A DNA stretch of 64,000 nt from Epiperipatus broadwayi (GCA_028023455.1 JAQFVV010006425.1:1426001-1490000); one strand, 5' to 3'. Shown: positions 46,571 to 63,604, numbered from the stretch's first letter. A program made the numbers and translations. The notes: a model not told the origin generated them from the letters alone.

Positions 46571-48205
46571 GATATATACCTATGTAATATAAATTTTAAT
46601 TTATAAAGAAAATATCTAATATTTATATAACCTTTTAATATCTTGGCTTTAATAGGTTTTCATATCTAAGCTGTAATACTTTTACTTTCTTGGTAATTAC
46701 TATTTTATATCTCTATTACTATGGGAGTTGACCAGCACTTCAAGCAGAGGGGAAATACCATTGATAGCATAGACATCAATGATACCCATGGTCAAATTAA
46801 ACTATATAAAGCATAACACGACCACATTTCCTGACTGCAATCCACCTTGACTGCTGGATTAAAACCTACCATGCAAAGCATTTTATTTATTTTTGGGGAT
46901 CAAACTCAGGCACCATCTGACCATATGTTATATAGACTGCATGTTTGGGTGACAGGTACACAATCCTGCAATTGAAATATCCGAAGCTCTCTTAATGAGG
47001 GGGTCCAGTACATTAACTTAACACATGTAAACACATATCTTTAAATAAATGGTAATACAGTGACAAGAGAGAGAGAACATGCCAAAGAACAATTAAGCAA
47101 ACATCATTATTTTTTCATGCACAGATATATATAATATAATATAAAATAACATAATAAAATTTACATAGAAAATTCTTTCAGGTTAAATTTATATAGTCCT
47201 TCATTAAAGTTCATTTCATTTAGAAAATATAAAGTATCTATAGACAGTGATCATGAATGCCAATTTCCAAATGGTTAACTTTTTGTTCTCCATTGATGGT
47301 CTCAGGACACGTCTTCCATTATTTGGCTTGATAATGGGAAAAGAGAAAGTTTTCAGCAGCATCTATTTCACCATTTTGGCATCAGTTTCCAGCTAAGGTT
47401 CAGGCAGATACATTTGATTTTGCAGAGGACATTGGAGGTTGAAGTCTAGTAATGCATAATATTTTCTGCAGCAATAATGACTGCCTCTATTCTGTCCTTA
47501 GGTTTCTGAATCTCTGCTAACTGACTGAATTAAGCAATGAATAATGTAAATCAATAATAAAATGAAGACTAGAATAATTCAATCACAAAATGAAGGCTGG
47601 AATAAATAACAATAGAGGGCTGTGGCTTTTTTTGTGCCTTTTCTCTCCCATTGTTCTCTTCATTATCATAGCTTTAAATCTATTTTTAAAATTAAATTTA
47701 CATTTTTCTTTAATTAATTGATTTTTACATTTTTCTTTAATCTAATTGTTTCTAGTTTAATCTATTGTCTCTCACTTTTATAGGAAAAAAGAGTTCACAT
47801 AGTTTATAATTATTACAATTATTGGTTTCAATTTTCTGGCATTCCATATTAATTAATCTTTTTATTTTCAATTTTTCACTAATATTTATTTTTACACAGT
47901 TATTTTTTTAACTTATTTTTACTTTATAAAAAGGAGAATTTTCTTTAAATCATTTTTTTAAAAATTCTTTTCTACATCCAGTTTTCATAAATAGTTTTAT
48001 TCTATTCTTAAAGCACAATATATCACAATTTTTTCCTTTTAAAACTATGTTTTAAAATCACTTCTTAATTAATTATTACTTTTTGACTATTCTCATTTAT
48101 TTGATTTTTTCTTTTCTTAATAAACTGTTTAAATTATGAAATATGTAATGCAGATATATGTGAGTTTTGTAACTTATATCTTGTTAAAATTACAATATAT
48201 ATAAT
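46571..48205. other. non-coding DNA, partly less AT-rich, unidentified
   Basis: 46720-47560 is distinctly richer in G and C than its surroundings and has a B-box-like GAGTTTGATCCCC on the minus strand near 46900. Minus-strand translation has frequent stops and no recognised motif. Probably an old transposon. Confidence 0.4.
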
Positions 48206-48207
48206 AT

Positions 48208-48420
48208 TACAAATCGATGTCTGTATTTCTTCAAAATAATATACGTAACTCTATAAATAAATATTTAAAAATACAGTAATTAAAAGTCAATAAAAATTAT
48301 ATGTATAACTATAACTTAGAAGCGCTTTCACTACGTTGTAGCTTTGTCAACTATCACATTTAAAATGTCAACTTTCCCATAATTCAATGTCAACTTTCCC
48401 ATAATTCTGTTATCTTAACG
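48208..48420. repeat. dispersed repeat
   Basis: Shares ordered blocks with 4540-4745. Contains a short duplication TCAACTTTCCCATAATTC. Confidence 0.5.
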
Positions 48421-48519
48421 TTTGCTGCTTGCCGATTAATTAAATTTTGCTTGTATTTATATATTAACATCGCCTCTTTAATTTTTCTTTTATTGTTATT
48501 GTATATATATCAACTATAA

Positions 48520-48642
48520 GTGTCAAGTCAATTTAAAGTATAATATAGGGTTACATTTTATTTACCATGGCAATACCAAAAAATAAATATATATATATTT
48601 GTATTAAATACTTTTATTTACCATGCTTTAAAACGTACAAAA
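48520..48642. repeat. flank shared with the second MITE
   Basis: TCAATTTAAAGTATAATATAG here corresponds to TCAATTTAAAGTATGATATAG at 61599-61619, so the repeat unit is larger than the palindrome itself. Confidence 0.55.
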
Positions 48643-48848
48643 AATAATTGTTTTTTAAACAATTGGGTTTTTTAGATTTAATTTGAAATAAAATTATATG
48701 GGGGGGGGGGAGTTCAGAAATTACGTCAATTTCTATGTTTTATAACAAAAAAATTAATTTAATTAATTTCTGATCCCCCCCCCCCCCCATGCTTTTATTT
48801 TAAGTTAAATCTAAAAACCTCAATTGTAGTTGAAGAAACTTTTTTTTC
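48643..48848. mobile_element. palindromic MITE with opposed G11 and C14 tracts
   Basis: Terminal inverted repeats of about 60-75 bp (AATTGTTT...TTTTTAGATTTAA and its complement), then G11 at 48700-48710 and C14 at 48775-48788 facing each other around an AT centre. No coding sequence. A diverged copy without the G/C runs is at 61725-61920. Confidence 0.7.
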
Positions 48849-48849
48849 C

Positions 48850-51450
48850 ATCTTAGTGCATTTAATATAAAAAAATAAAACAAAAAACAAATCTGTATTA
48901 TTTAAGATAAGGTTTCAAACTGAAATAAAAGTAATTAACTATCTGAAATCAGGTAGATGGTTAAGAAATAGAATATTATAATCAAATAATAACACTAGAT
49001 GATTAGACTGTGTTACTTTGCCATTATTGTTACTATTTTAGAATAGTTTTATTTTAGCATTTATATTTTAAATATATAGAATAATTTAACTCTCATTTAT
49101 ATAATTAAGATTCATATAATTGATACAAGTGCCCTGGACAAGTTAGTGGGCAGAGAGAGTTACATGCAGAGCTGAATATTCTAACATCAATTCTTAATTG
49201 AGTAATGTAATTAAAAAAACAACAACATTGATTTATATTAACTAACAAAATATTTAATGGTTCAATCTGCCTTTAGAGAACTCATATACCATATGACCTG
49301 CAGAGTAATGTTTATTAGATTACTTACTTTCCTTATTAATAAAGTAAACTCTGATAAAAGTTAAACTTATTCTAAGAAAATATAAATGAGGCTGCAATAA
49401 ATGCAGAGTGTTTTAAAAGCAATTTTAATTTTTAATTTACAATTTAGCTAGCTTATGGTTTGATTCAAAATAGATTATAAATTGCTATTAAGTATGCTTA
49501 AGTAACTTTCAGATGCCTTGTAGATTAAAATAATAATTCTTTAGTAATATAAATATGACTTTAAAACAAAAAAAGATATAGGTAAAAAAAACAACCTGAA
49601 CATAGATAAAAATCAACAATATAGATTAAGAATAATAAGACAAAAAATCCTGGACAAAAGTAAAAATCAACAAAATAGATTAATAAAGAAGTAAATAAAT
49701 ATTTAAGAAAAGAGAATGAATATGAAATTAAAGAAAAAGAAAATTTCTGTAGAAAATAAAAGTATCCTTAAAGGCATAACAATAACTTGAAATATTAGAT
49801 AAATAATTTTAAGAGAGAGCCATAAAAATAAGCAAATGGTTAGTTACCCAGGAGAACGGATTTGTTGAGCTCTGAACTAGAATCATTTACCTTTCAAACC
49901 TCCTAGCCTATTATAAACAAAGTATATAGTGAAGACATAATGGTTAAAAATATATATATAATAACTAGAAAACTATAAAAAAATATATTCGATGTAATAT
50001 TTGATAGAATGTAACAGTTTGGATGCAAATAAATGAGACTCTCATAATGAAGCAGTAAAGGAATTTAGAAATAATAATAAAAAACAACATCTGAATGTTG
50101 TTTGATTTTAAAGAATATAATATATAAAGGATTCAAACTCAGACTTTAACGACTCTCAACTTTTCATGCCATCTCATATTGCTGACCCACCTGACCACAC
50201 ACATTTTGAAAAGATAAATAATTACTAATATATATATTTCATGCTAAACCAGAAATCATCAGTAACTTATACAACCAGTGCTCAGCTTTATATTAAGACA
50301 GCCAATCTTCATACTTTAATGGACAGGCTTCAAATTACTCCAACCCACAACTCTCCAGCCATCCATTTCATTGAAAATATGATGGTGGAACATTCAAAGC
50401 CCACATTAATGCCAATGTTGTAATCCTGTCCATGTAGAACATTTATATGTGGTGCTATTTTATGTTATTTATCATTTATGCAAAATTCTGAATATTGCTA
50501 ACCAATTGCTATTTTCATATTTATTGAGTCATAAATAAATGTTAATTTGATATCCTGATTTATTTATACCATTGCTATTAAGTACATATAGAGTCAGAAA
50601 TCCAACATAATAAATAGACCATAAATACTAGAGCACATATTGTCCTTGATAATGAATATACAGGGTTTACTGGAGCATCCAGATAGTATTTTAATGATTA
50701 TTCTTGGGTATTTTGTGATGTATAAGATATAATAAAATCCCATTTATCTTCTGCATTATGGCTGCTTTGCTTTGCCAATTCTGGTATATAATCCAGAATC
50801 TGTGACCTTTATTGATACTTGGAACACTAATACCTAAATTAATAATAAATCTTCTAGCCAGTAGAACAATTGAACCTATTTTTCTAAAACTATAACAGAT
50901 GCCTTATCTATCCTTAAGAGTTTCATTGTTATTGATTCAACTTAATATTTGGGTTAATGAAGAAATAACTTAAAATTCATATTGTTTACCTTTCATTGCA
51001 AAGCATTTACCCTATATAGCATTTCTGTACTTTAAACCTGAATAAATGATGAGCTATCACTTATGATGTTATGGAAAAATATTATAATTATTACTATCTG
51101 GTTTAAAGGCTCATATTCACCACATGATAATTGATGGTTTCATACATTATGCCATCTTGTCTGTGGTTGGCTATTGAGTCTCAAACAAATAAAATTGTAA
51201 ATTAAGGTCATAGTATGGTTTTAAGAAACAGTCATTGAAAGAAGAGTTACAATTTATAAATTGTGATTTGGGAATGCCATTTTAAAATCCAGTAATTAAG
51301 GAGAATTATAGTTAATTCAAATAATAATACAGTTTATTTAGGTAACTTGACATATCTTCAAGTAATGACCAGATTGTAGGGTAATAGCTTTATATTGTAT
51401 CATGAACTTAAACTGTTACACTCTGAGATAGGGTTTTTTCAGTTACATTA
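48850..51450. other. AT-rich non-coding DNA
   Basis: A worn tRNA-like B-box (GAGTTTGAATCC on the minus strand near 50130) is the only hint of an old SINE. The frame 50241-50423 has no features. Confidence 0.5.
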
Positions 51451-51556
51451 TGTATATATATAAACAGTGATGATTGCCAATTCCTCTACAAGCTTTATGA
51501 TAAATGCTTAGCCAGAGCCAGAACTTAAAATATCTCTGTCAGGAACCCCTCCCCAA

Positions 51557-51599
51557 ACCCCTGACCATGGTTTCGTGCTTTGGCACTTCTCAGAGAGGT
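51557..51599 (-). ncRNA. hammerhead ribozyme, array unit 1, core damaged
   Basis: Stem I ACCTCT/AGGGGT, core CTGAGAA (the conserved second G is A), stem II GTGC/GCAC with loop CAAA, GAAA, stem III ACC/GGT with loop AT, cleavage triplet GTC. The core change should abolish activity. Confidence 0.75.
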
Positions 51600-51976
51600 G
51601 TTAAGGTAGATTCAGACAGTAGATCTAAAAATACCAACCCAAAGCTAAGCACTTAGCTAAAAGTTAGCTATTGAGTGGAAAATCTAAAATTTTCAGACAT
51701 CTACATGTCTTCAAACCCAGCTATCCAACTCAAATAGCTATATGGGGTTGATAGATCTTCAGCCATACCATATATTAGTAGTCATATCAATATAAAATTG
51801 CATAAGGCTTTTGGCAGAGACTATAAATAGTCAAAATAAGAGTCATAGATTAATTCATAGATCACATGACCCTATCTCTTAAGCTTGTAAGTTATAAACA
51901 GTGAGGATTGCCAATTCCTCTACAAGCTTTATGAGAGCCAGCACTTAAAATATCTCTGTCAGGAACCCCTCCCCAA

Positions 51977-52019
51977 ACCCCTGACCATGGTTTTGTGCTT
52001 TGGCACTCCTCAGAGAGGT
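51977..52019 (-). ncRNA. hammerhead ribozyme, array unit 2, GAAA changed to AAAA
   Basis: Core CTGAGGA fits CTGANGA; stems I, II and III and the GTC triplet are kept. The G of GAAA is replaced by A, so probably inactive. Confidence 0.75.
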
Positions 52020-52410
52020 GTCAGGGTAGATTCAGACACTAGATCTAAAAATACCAACCCAAAGCTAAGCACTTAGCTAAAAGTTATCTATTGAGTGGAA
52101 AATCTGAAATTTTCAGACATATACATGTCTTCAAACCCAGCTATCCAACTCAAATAGCTATATGGGGCTGATAGATCTTCTGCCATACCATATATTAGTA
52201 ATCATAGCAATATAAAATTGCATAAGACTTTTGACAGAGACTATAAATAGTCAAAATAAGAGTCATAGGTTAATTCATAGATCACATGACCATATCTCTT
52301 AAGCTTGTAAGTTAGAAACAGTGAGGATTGCCAATTCCTCTACAAGCTTTATAATAAATGCTTAGCCAGAGCCAGCACTTAAAATATCTCTGTCAGGAAC
52401 CCCTCCCCAA

Positions 52411-52453
52411 ACCCCTGACCATGGTTTCATGCTTTGGCACTCCTCAGAGAGGT
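52411..52453 (-). ncRNA. hammerhead ribozyme, array unit 3, intact core
   Basis: Stem I ACCTCT/AGGGGT (one G-U pair), CTGAGGA, stem II GTGC/GCAT with loop CAAA and a closing G-U, GAAA, stem III ACC/GGT with a 2 nt loop, cleavage after the C of GTC (minus-strand base at 52417). All invariant core bases are present. Confidence 0.82.
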
Positions 52454-52744
52454 GTCAGGATAGATTCAGACACTAGATCTAAAAATAGCAACCCAAAGCT
52501 AAGCACTTAGCTAAAAGTTATCTATTGAGTGGAAAATCTGAAATTTTCAGACATCTACATGTCTTCAAACCCAGCTATCCAACTCAAATAGCTATATGGG
52601 GCTGATAGATCTTCAGCCATACCATATATTAGTAGTCATAGCAATATAAAATTGCATAAGACTTTTGGCAGAGACTATAAATAGTCAAAATAAGAGTCAT
52701 AGATTAATTCATAGATCACACACACACATATATATAAACACATT

Positions 52745-54235
52745 TTCATGAATATAAAAGACAGATTACATATAATGTAAAACTAGCATGCTTTTTCAGT
52801 AAATCACGTTCTTAACAAGCAACTTATGACAATACACATTGTTAATACACACATATATTTTTGAGATTTAATTTTCAAAATGTATACATAAACCTTTCAC
52901 TAATTAAATACCCTGATTAACTTGTCACTAAATTAGCAAAATTTAATTGTTTTATATACAACCTTAAGTTTGAATAATGTTTTTGGCAAAATGCAACTAC
53001 TTTTTAATAAATTTTATTGTCAAAATTAATTTTCAATGTAATTAAATAAACAAAAATCTATAAAAGTTATAAATTTATTTATGTAAATAAAGGAAAAATA
53101 AGCAATGCTTACTTTTTAGGTTAACTAGAATAACATAACTTTTCCCCACTGATGTAAAATATCACATAATTATAAAAATGAATATATTATAGTTATTAAG
53201 TTAAAAAAAATTCAAATTATTGAAAATAATTTCAAAACAGTTAGTTACCTTCACAATTATTTCTACTTGAGAAATATAATAGGAAGAAAAGCTGCTATTT
53301 TGTGCAAAATGAATTCTGCAATTTGACTTTGAAATTATAGAACATTATATTTTGCAAATAAATCCTGCCATCTATTAATAAAAATGAAACCTAAAATAAA
53401 TATATAATCTTAACCAATCATTTGCAATTGTTTAAAATATTGCCATTCAAATGCAAGATTTGAAGTAAATCATGTGTGGCAAATTTAATCAGACATGATG
53501 GTCCATGATAATACAATTTTTTTCCGAAAAGAGTTAATCATCATTAAAATGATTCATAAAGATATAGAATATAATAGTTATGAAGACAATACAAAAATAA
53601 GTTGACAAAAACAGAACAGTGACATGACTGAGTACGTTTTTGATAAAGAAGTGAGTTATTGAGAGGTGATTCATATGGCTGCTAATATGGGAAGACAAAG
53701 CACGAAATGTATATAAAACTGAGGACAGAGATCTCCATGGATACAGGGTGTAAAATAATGACCCCCTTCCCACTGCTTAAACTATTTTTATGCCTATTTA
53801 TTATAGTGATAGTTGAAGCAATTTTACAATTTTATTTTTAGGAAATAAAACATTGAGAAATTATCTAATTATGTAATAATTGTATATTTATGCACAGAAA
53901 AAAAAAGTTTTTCTATAGAAATATTGATGTTTCTATCAAAAGGCAGGTGAGATAGTTGGCTGTATGGTATTACAAGCAAAACAATTATATTTAATCATTA
54001 ACCAGTAATAGTTTGCATTATTTATTACACTGAATCTTAACTATATTGCAAGATTTTTCTTACATACTGATTCACAGTATCATACCATCTAATGTTTATT
54101 GATTACTAAAATTTTCAGAAGAATGCTTTCAAAACGTTACTCTTAAAATCTAAAGAGTGGCATCCAACTTTTAATAAGCCTATTATATCATTAATCAGTT
54201 GAATTAGATTCTTGTTTCTAATCAGTTATTTTGTT
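52745..54235. other. AT-rich non-coding DNA
   Basis: No recognisable gene or repeat. The minus frame 53534-53773 has no domain. Confidence 0.5.
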
Positions 54236-54239
54236 GTGT

Positions 54240-54440
54240 TTCTCCACTTATTTTTTTAACATTATTATCATTTCAACCTTTATCTTTCTATTGCAGAATG
54301 GAAGTCTTTCACAGTTTAGTCCAGTATTTTCTTTAGCTTCTTTTCTCCACAAAACACCATCAAACCATTTATTTCATCCACCCAGCTCACATATCATCTC
54401 TTTCTAGAATTTTTATAATATCTTGAGATCAATTAATTTT
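54240..54440 (-). mobile_element. RTE-type LINE 3'-end fragment
   Basis: Minus strand parallels 30290-30490 (counterparts of WMDEIRK..., the W motif and CTGCAGTGGATTG-like end), strongly diverged. Confidence 0.65.
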
Positions 54441-54593
54441 TTTTTATCAATTATTCATCTATTATTCATCAATTATTCTAGCAATATATCTATTCCAGCT
54501 CTAGTTTAATTTGTGAATTTTTTTAAATATCTGTGATAACTTTTTGTTCTTTCACCAATGTATTTTGATTTAGTTTTCTTTTTGTTATTCCTA

Positions 54594-57494
<2,901 letters not shown>

Positions 57495-57587
57495 TTTATT
57501 TATGTGTCAAAGCATTGACAGGGAAGCGAACCTGGGCCAGCTGCTTGGAAGGCAACTATGCTAACCGCTAGGACACCAATGCTTGAC
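57495..57587 (-). mobile_element. tRNA-Gly(TCC)-derived SINE copy
   Basis: The minus-strand segment 57582-57512 aligns with tRNA-Gly: acceptor GCATTGG pairs with TCAATGC, anticodon arm GTTGC-CTTCCAA-GCAGC with anticodon TCC, and GGTTCGCTTCC in the T arm. The D stem and part of the T stem no longer pair, so it is not a functional tRNA gene. Flanking sequence (ATGTGTCAAAGC) resembles the 3' part of the other SINE copies. Confidence 0.75.
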
Positions 57588-58012
57588 TAAAATATTTTAA
57601 GTCAGTAAGATGCAAAGATTGTCAAAGTGTAATATCTATGTCAAAATATTTAATCTTCAAACTTAACACTTGATTATTTTTGGGGTTATAAAAATGTTTT
57701 ATATCTTAAATTGTTTTATTTTTGCATATTTAGAAAAAAATTTAAATTCTAAAAGTAATAAATATATAAACATTAACACAACATGCTATATGAATTTGGG
57801 CATATTAAGAGTTTATGAATCATATAATATAGATAATATAATCAGTTGTCAAGTATTGCAATGAATAGGGTGATATTTAGAAAAAACTTCCATACCAGAT
57901 GCACACATTGCCTAATTATGTTATTTATTAATGCTTATCTAATAATTTATTTCTCAATCAGTTTTAAAACATTATTTACAGTTCTTTTAAAATTATTATT
58001 ATCATTGTCACA

Positions 58013-59875
<1,863 letters not shown>

Positions 59876-59889
59876 TACACATACTAAAT

Positions 59890-60627
59890 ATGATATATCC
59901 TTCTTGTGCTATATGTCCTCGTATTTTTGCAAATATAAAATTACATAAAGAAGGTAATCCTTTGCGAGTAATGATAGATTTTGGTGGTTCCTTTATATAT
60001 CAGTCTTCTAAATATATTGGTAAACTTTTACAAGACTTTTAGGATTTGGAGAAAATACTATTGCTTCATCATTTGACTTTGTAAATAGTATTAAAAATTT
60101 AATTATTGATGAAAATGATATTATTGTTCATTGGATGTTACAGAAATGTATGGATCTATTGATAGAATGAATTCCATAAAAATAATTGAACATGCATTAA
60201 AAAATAAAAATATTTGTAAATATATGATAAAATTTATCATTGACTCTTTAAAATTTTTTAATGATAACATTGTTGCATCTTTTGAAGGTCAATATTATAA
60301 AATGACCAAAGGTTGGCCTATGGGATTGCCTGTAGTTGCACAAGTTTGCATTTCGTTTTATCTACATATGAGAGTAATATGTTAAATATGTGTATTTTTG
60401 GAGATATTAAAATTTACAAAAGATATGTGGATGATGTTTTTGTCTGTGGAAACATTAATAGTATAAATTTGCTTATAGAGGAATTAAATAAATTGAATGG
60501 CTTGAAATGGACTATTGAAAAAGAACAGGATTATAAGATTAACTATTTAGATTTAATGATCACAAGAGATAACAGTATATTAAATTATAAACTAATAATT
60601 AAGCCATTGAAAAAAGAGGATATATAA
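59890..60627 (+). pseudogene. PLE 3 reverse transcriptase, partial
   Basis: Visible parts are NIKLHKEGNPLR, SKYIGKLLQDF, motif A remnant SLDVTEMYGSI (split by a frameshift near 60130), motif B KGWPMGLPVVAQ, motif C RYVDDVFVCG with both Asp, and KINYLDLMITR. At least two frameshifts or stops (near 60042 and 60385) separate the pieces. Motif A keeps its Asp but is unlike most active PLEs. Confidence 0.78.
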
Positions 60628-60848
60628 ATTTTAAATCAAAAGTACCAATGATGCATAAGATGGCAAGTTTTAAATCTTTTTTGTTTCGGAAGGAAAAATT
60701 ATGTCGTTACAAAGTGATAAGCTGAAAAATATTGAGATATTTGCCAAGGAATTGCTTGGTGTTGGTTATAAAATGGAACAAATAAACAATACTTTAAGTC
60801 AATTTAAAAAAATTATAATTTAAAAGAAATGAAGATTAATAATAAAAA

Positions 60849-61330
60849 ATGGATATCTATTCCATTTATTTCAAAACCACAAGTAAAATTTTTAAGGATT
60901 TATATAAGAATGTATTTAATGTTTCATTCTACGTTCCAAACAATATTAACAAATTAGTTAATAATTCTAAGGATGTCATACCTATCAAGCAAAAAGTAAT
61001 GTCATATATCAAATTTTTTGTGATTGTATGCTATATATATAGGTGAATCTAGGTGCAACATTGAGAAAAGATTGAAGGAACAGAATTGTTATATAAGGTG
61101 TAAAAATAAAAATAATGGTGATTTAATATCTTCTTCAGTTTTCTTTGATCATGAAAAACATGTAAACATAAATTTAAATTTAATTTTGAAAATGTGAAAA
61201 TTCTTCATGAAGAGAGAAACCATAGTAAAAGAAAAATTAAAGAGGCAATTTTTATAAACAGGAATAAAACACATTTGATAAATCGACAAGCTTCTAACAT
61301 TAAAATACGAGATTCGTGGAATTTGAATTG
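60849..61330 (+). pseudogene. PLE 3 GIY-YIG domain and tail
   Basis: After a frameshift near 61015, SCDCMLYIGESRCNIEKRLKE carries the CxC pair, the YIG block and the Arg. The tail ILHEERNHSKRKIKEAIF is the usual PLE end. Stops and shifts prevent translation. Confidence 0.7.
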
Positions 61331-61724
61331 ATGACGTTTGCTTCCGCTTTTAGTTTTTGAATTTAATAGCAGTTGAGGCAGGTTTGAAAGTAACCGAAAG
61401 TACTTCTGCGGATTTAAAGATTGTTTGAATTGTTTATAAACCGTTTAAAAATATTATTTCAATTATAATTACAATATTATTTTTAATTAACGGATATTTT
61501 TATTTATTATATATATATATATAAAGCATGCACATGTTAACTTGTTTTAGAAATATCTATTGACATATTTAATATATATATATATATCAACTAGAGATTT
61601 CCAATCAATTTAAAGTATGATATAGTTTTACATTTTCAATGATGTGTCAATACTAAAAACTTAAAAATAATAAAGATAACAATTTATTTTATATTAAATA
61701 CATTTGTTGAGTGTTCACTAAAAA

Positions 61725-61920
61725 ATAGTAATTGTTTCTCCAGCCACAATTGGAGTTTTTACATTTAACTTGAAATATAAGTATGGAGAGTCCAGAAATT
61801 AATAAAATCAATTCATATTTTTTATAACAAGGGATTGACTTAATTAAATTTAGGAAACCCAATGGTTTTATTTCACATTAAATCTAAAAACTCTAATTGT
61901 TATTGAAGAAACAATTATTT
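61725..61920. mobile_element. palindromic MITE, second copy
   Basis: Inverted arms AGTAATTGTTTCTCCAG... and its complement at 61875-61920 match those of 48643-48848. The homopolymer G/C runs are absent here (GTATGGAGAG and AGGAAACCC instead). Confidence 0.68.
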
Positions 61921-62845
61921 TATTTCTTTTTAGTGCAGAGTCAATAAAAACATTGAATATTTTTTTAAAAAATAACTCTATTATTTAAACTTCAATTGAT
62001 TAAGAAGAATCTTTTAAAATTGTTAAAAAATCACAATTTATATATTGTTTTTTCAATATTAATTTTTCTCATTACTTTCTTTTCTTATTTAATTTTCTAA
62101 ATACTGTTAATTATTTGCAATTATTAATTTGAATTGTGATTTTTTCCCCATCTTTTCTATTAAATATAAATTCTGATAAATTTTCATGAATTCAATCAAC
62201 ATTTTGTGATTCTCTTTCTATCTTGAAACATTACTTTTCATCACAAATTTGTACATTTAAGTATTATGTCTATGTAAAAAAAATATAAAAATTATAGTCA
62301 TTTACTTATTTTAAAATATATTTTAAAAAGTGAAGATGAATAGTGATAAAATGAAGTGTAAAACATTCAAGAGATATTAAGTCAACAGTTTAGAATTATA
62401 TTTTGTAGCATGACTAAACATTTCCTACTTTGATTCACTTAATCCTGAACTTTACGTTCTATAAAACTATATTATTCAGTTTGAAATCAATTCTTGAATT
62501 TTCAACATTGAGTCTCTCACTACAACTACATTAAACTGCACAAAGCAGTGATTAAAGATTGGGCTCAAGTTTTTGATTACACACTGTCTAGTTCAAAAAA
62601 ATAAAATAAAAATTAGTTTAAATGAATGTATATACTTCCAAAAAGATGTCAGATTATTAAGTGGCATCCTATGAAAAAGGTAATTTTTTAAAAACCTTTA
62701 GAAATAGAAAACAATATTGGTTTTAAGAGTATAAAAATATTAATAAATAAAAGTTATTACAAATGTGTATTAGGAAATAAAGATAGAATAAATGCTTTTA
62801 ATGAACATTTTTCAGGAAATTCCAGGGCAAAACTTATGGAATTAC
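61921..62845. other. AT-rich non-coding DNA
   Basis: Nothing recognisable. Confidence 0.5.
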
Positions 62846-63033
62846 TGCAATTTATCCACTACTTTGAATACTTTTTAGCAAAAACTTTTTATCATACTTA
62901 TATGCATACACAATCTTACATTTTGACCGTCCTGTAGTCTTCTTCAGAGCCAGTCAAAATGTAAGATTGAGTGTGCATATAAGTACAATAAAAGATTTTT
63001 GCTAAAAAATGTTCAAAGTAATGGGTAAATTGC
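62846..63033 (-). mobile_element. PLE-type terminal palindrome with hammerhead-like centre
   Basis: Inverted arms 62846-62927 and 62955-63033 surround a centre that on the minus strand reads CTGAAGA, GACT...GGTC stem and AAAATG. This is the same plan as 3390-3749 with different sequence. Coding sequence is absent. Confidence 0.6.
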
Positions 63034-63595
63034 ATTTATATAAGATATTACAGCAAAATAAAGGAAATTGTGAAGTTAGTAATATTTCTATTGAATTACT
63101 ATTATTTATAACTTTTCTTTTATAGTTTGGATCAAAAAATAAGAAAGCTTAATTGACAAAGATCTTAAATACTATTAATTACAGTCCATGTTTCTACCAT
63201 ATTTTAGGATATTTTTTGAACTTTTCAATAATGATTAAAATGATAGCTGGAAAAAAAGATTAAAAAGGATTAATATATTTAGAAAATTGAAATTGACAAT
63301 TATTTTTGAAAAATACAAATAGCAAGTAAAACAAGCACAATATAATTGATCAGATTAGCTTTAAATCCTCATTCATAGTAGAAATTTAAATTTATAATTA
63401 ATAGGAATTATAATGTTATATTAGTTAATATTTAAAGATATGATTTTAATTGATACTTTGTTTTTTGCTTCATTTTTGTTCTAGGATGATTAAAATTAGG
63501 TAACTTTGTTCACCCACCCAAAAAATAAAATTAATTAAAAATTAAATTATAATTATCTTGTAAAATTTGTGTTTGTCTTTTTTTAATAATCATAT
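63034..63595. other. AT-rich non-coding DNA
   Basis: Nothing recognisable. Confidence 0.5.
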
Positions 63596-63604
63596 TCATC
63601 ATCA

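Larger units (their letters stand above)
51454..52740 (-). mobile_element. retrozyme-like array: three hammerhead-bearing units
   Basis: Three tandem units start at about 51462, 51896 and 52316. Spacing between ribozyme cleavage sites is 420 and 434 bp; the length difference is mostly one 14 bp indel (ATAAATGCTTAGCC). Each unit has a type I hammerhead on the minus strand. The block is bounded by ATATATATAAACA at 51454-51466 and 52728-52740, a probable 13 bp TSD, although part of it resembles the unit start. The right edge ends in a (CA)n run. No reading frame. Units are clearly richer in G and C than the surroundings. Confidence 0.78.
59880..61330 (+). mobile_element. Penelope-like element 3, 5'-truncated and broken
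   Basis: Reading across frameshifts, the RT begins near HKEGNPLRVMIDFGG and ends with a degenerate GIY-YIG and the PLE C-terminal tail (ERNHSKRKIKEAIF...). The N-terminal third of the RT is missing. It resembles PLE 2 more than PLE 1. Confidence 0.78.

Noticed and set aside
57512-57582. Functional tRNA-Gly gene
   Set aside because: Acceptor and anticodon arms are fine, but the D stem does not pair, the T stem has mismatches, and the flanks match a SINE family.
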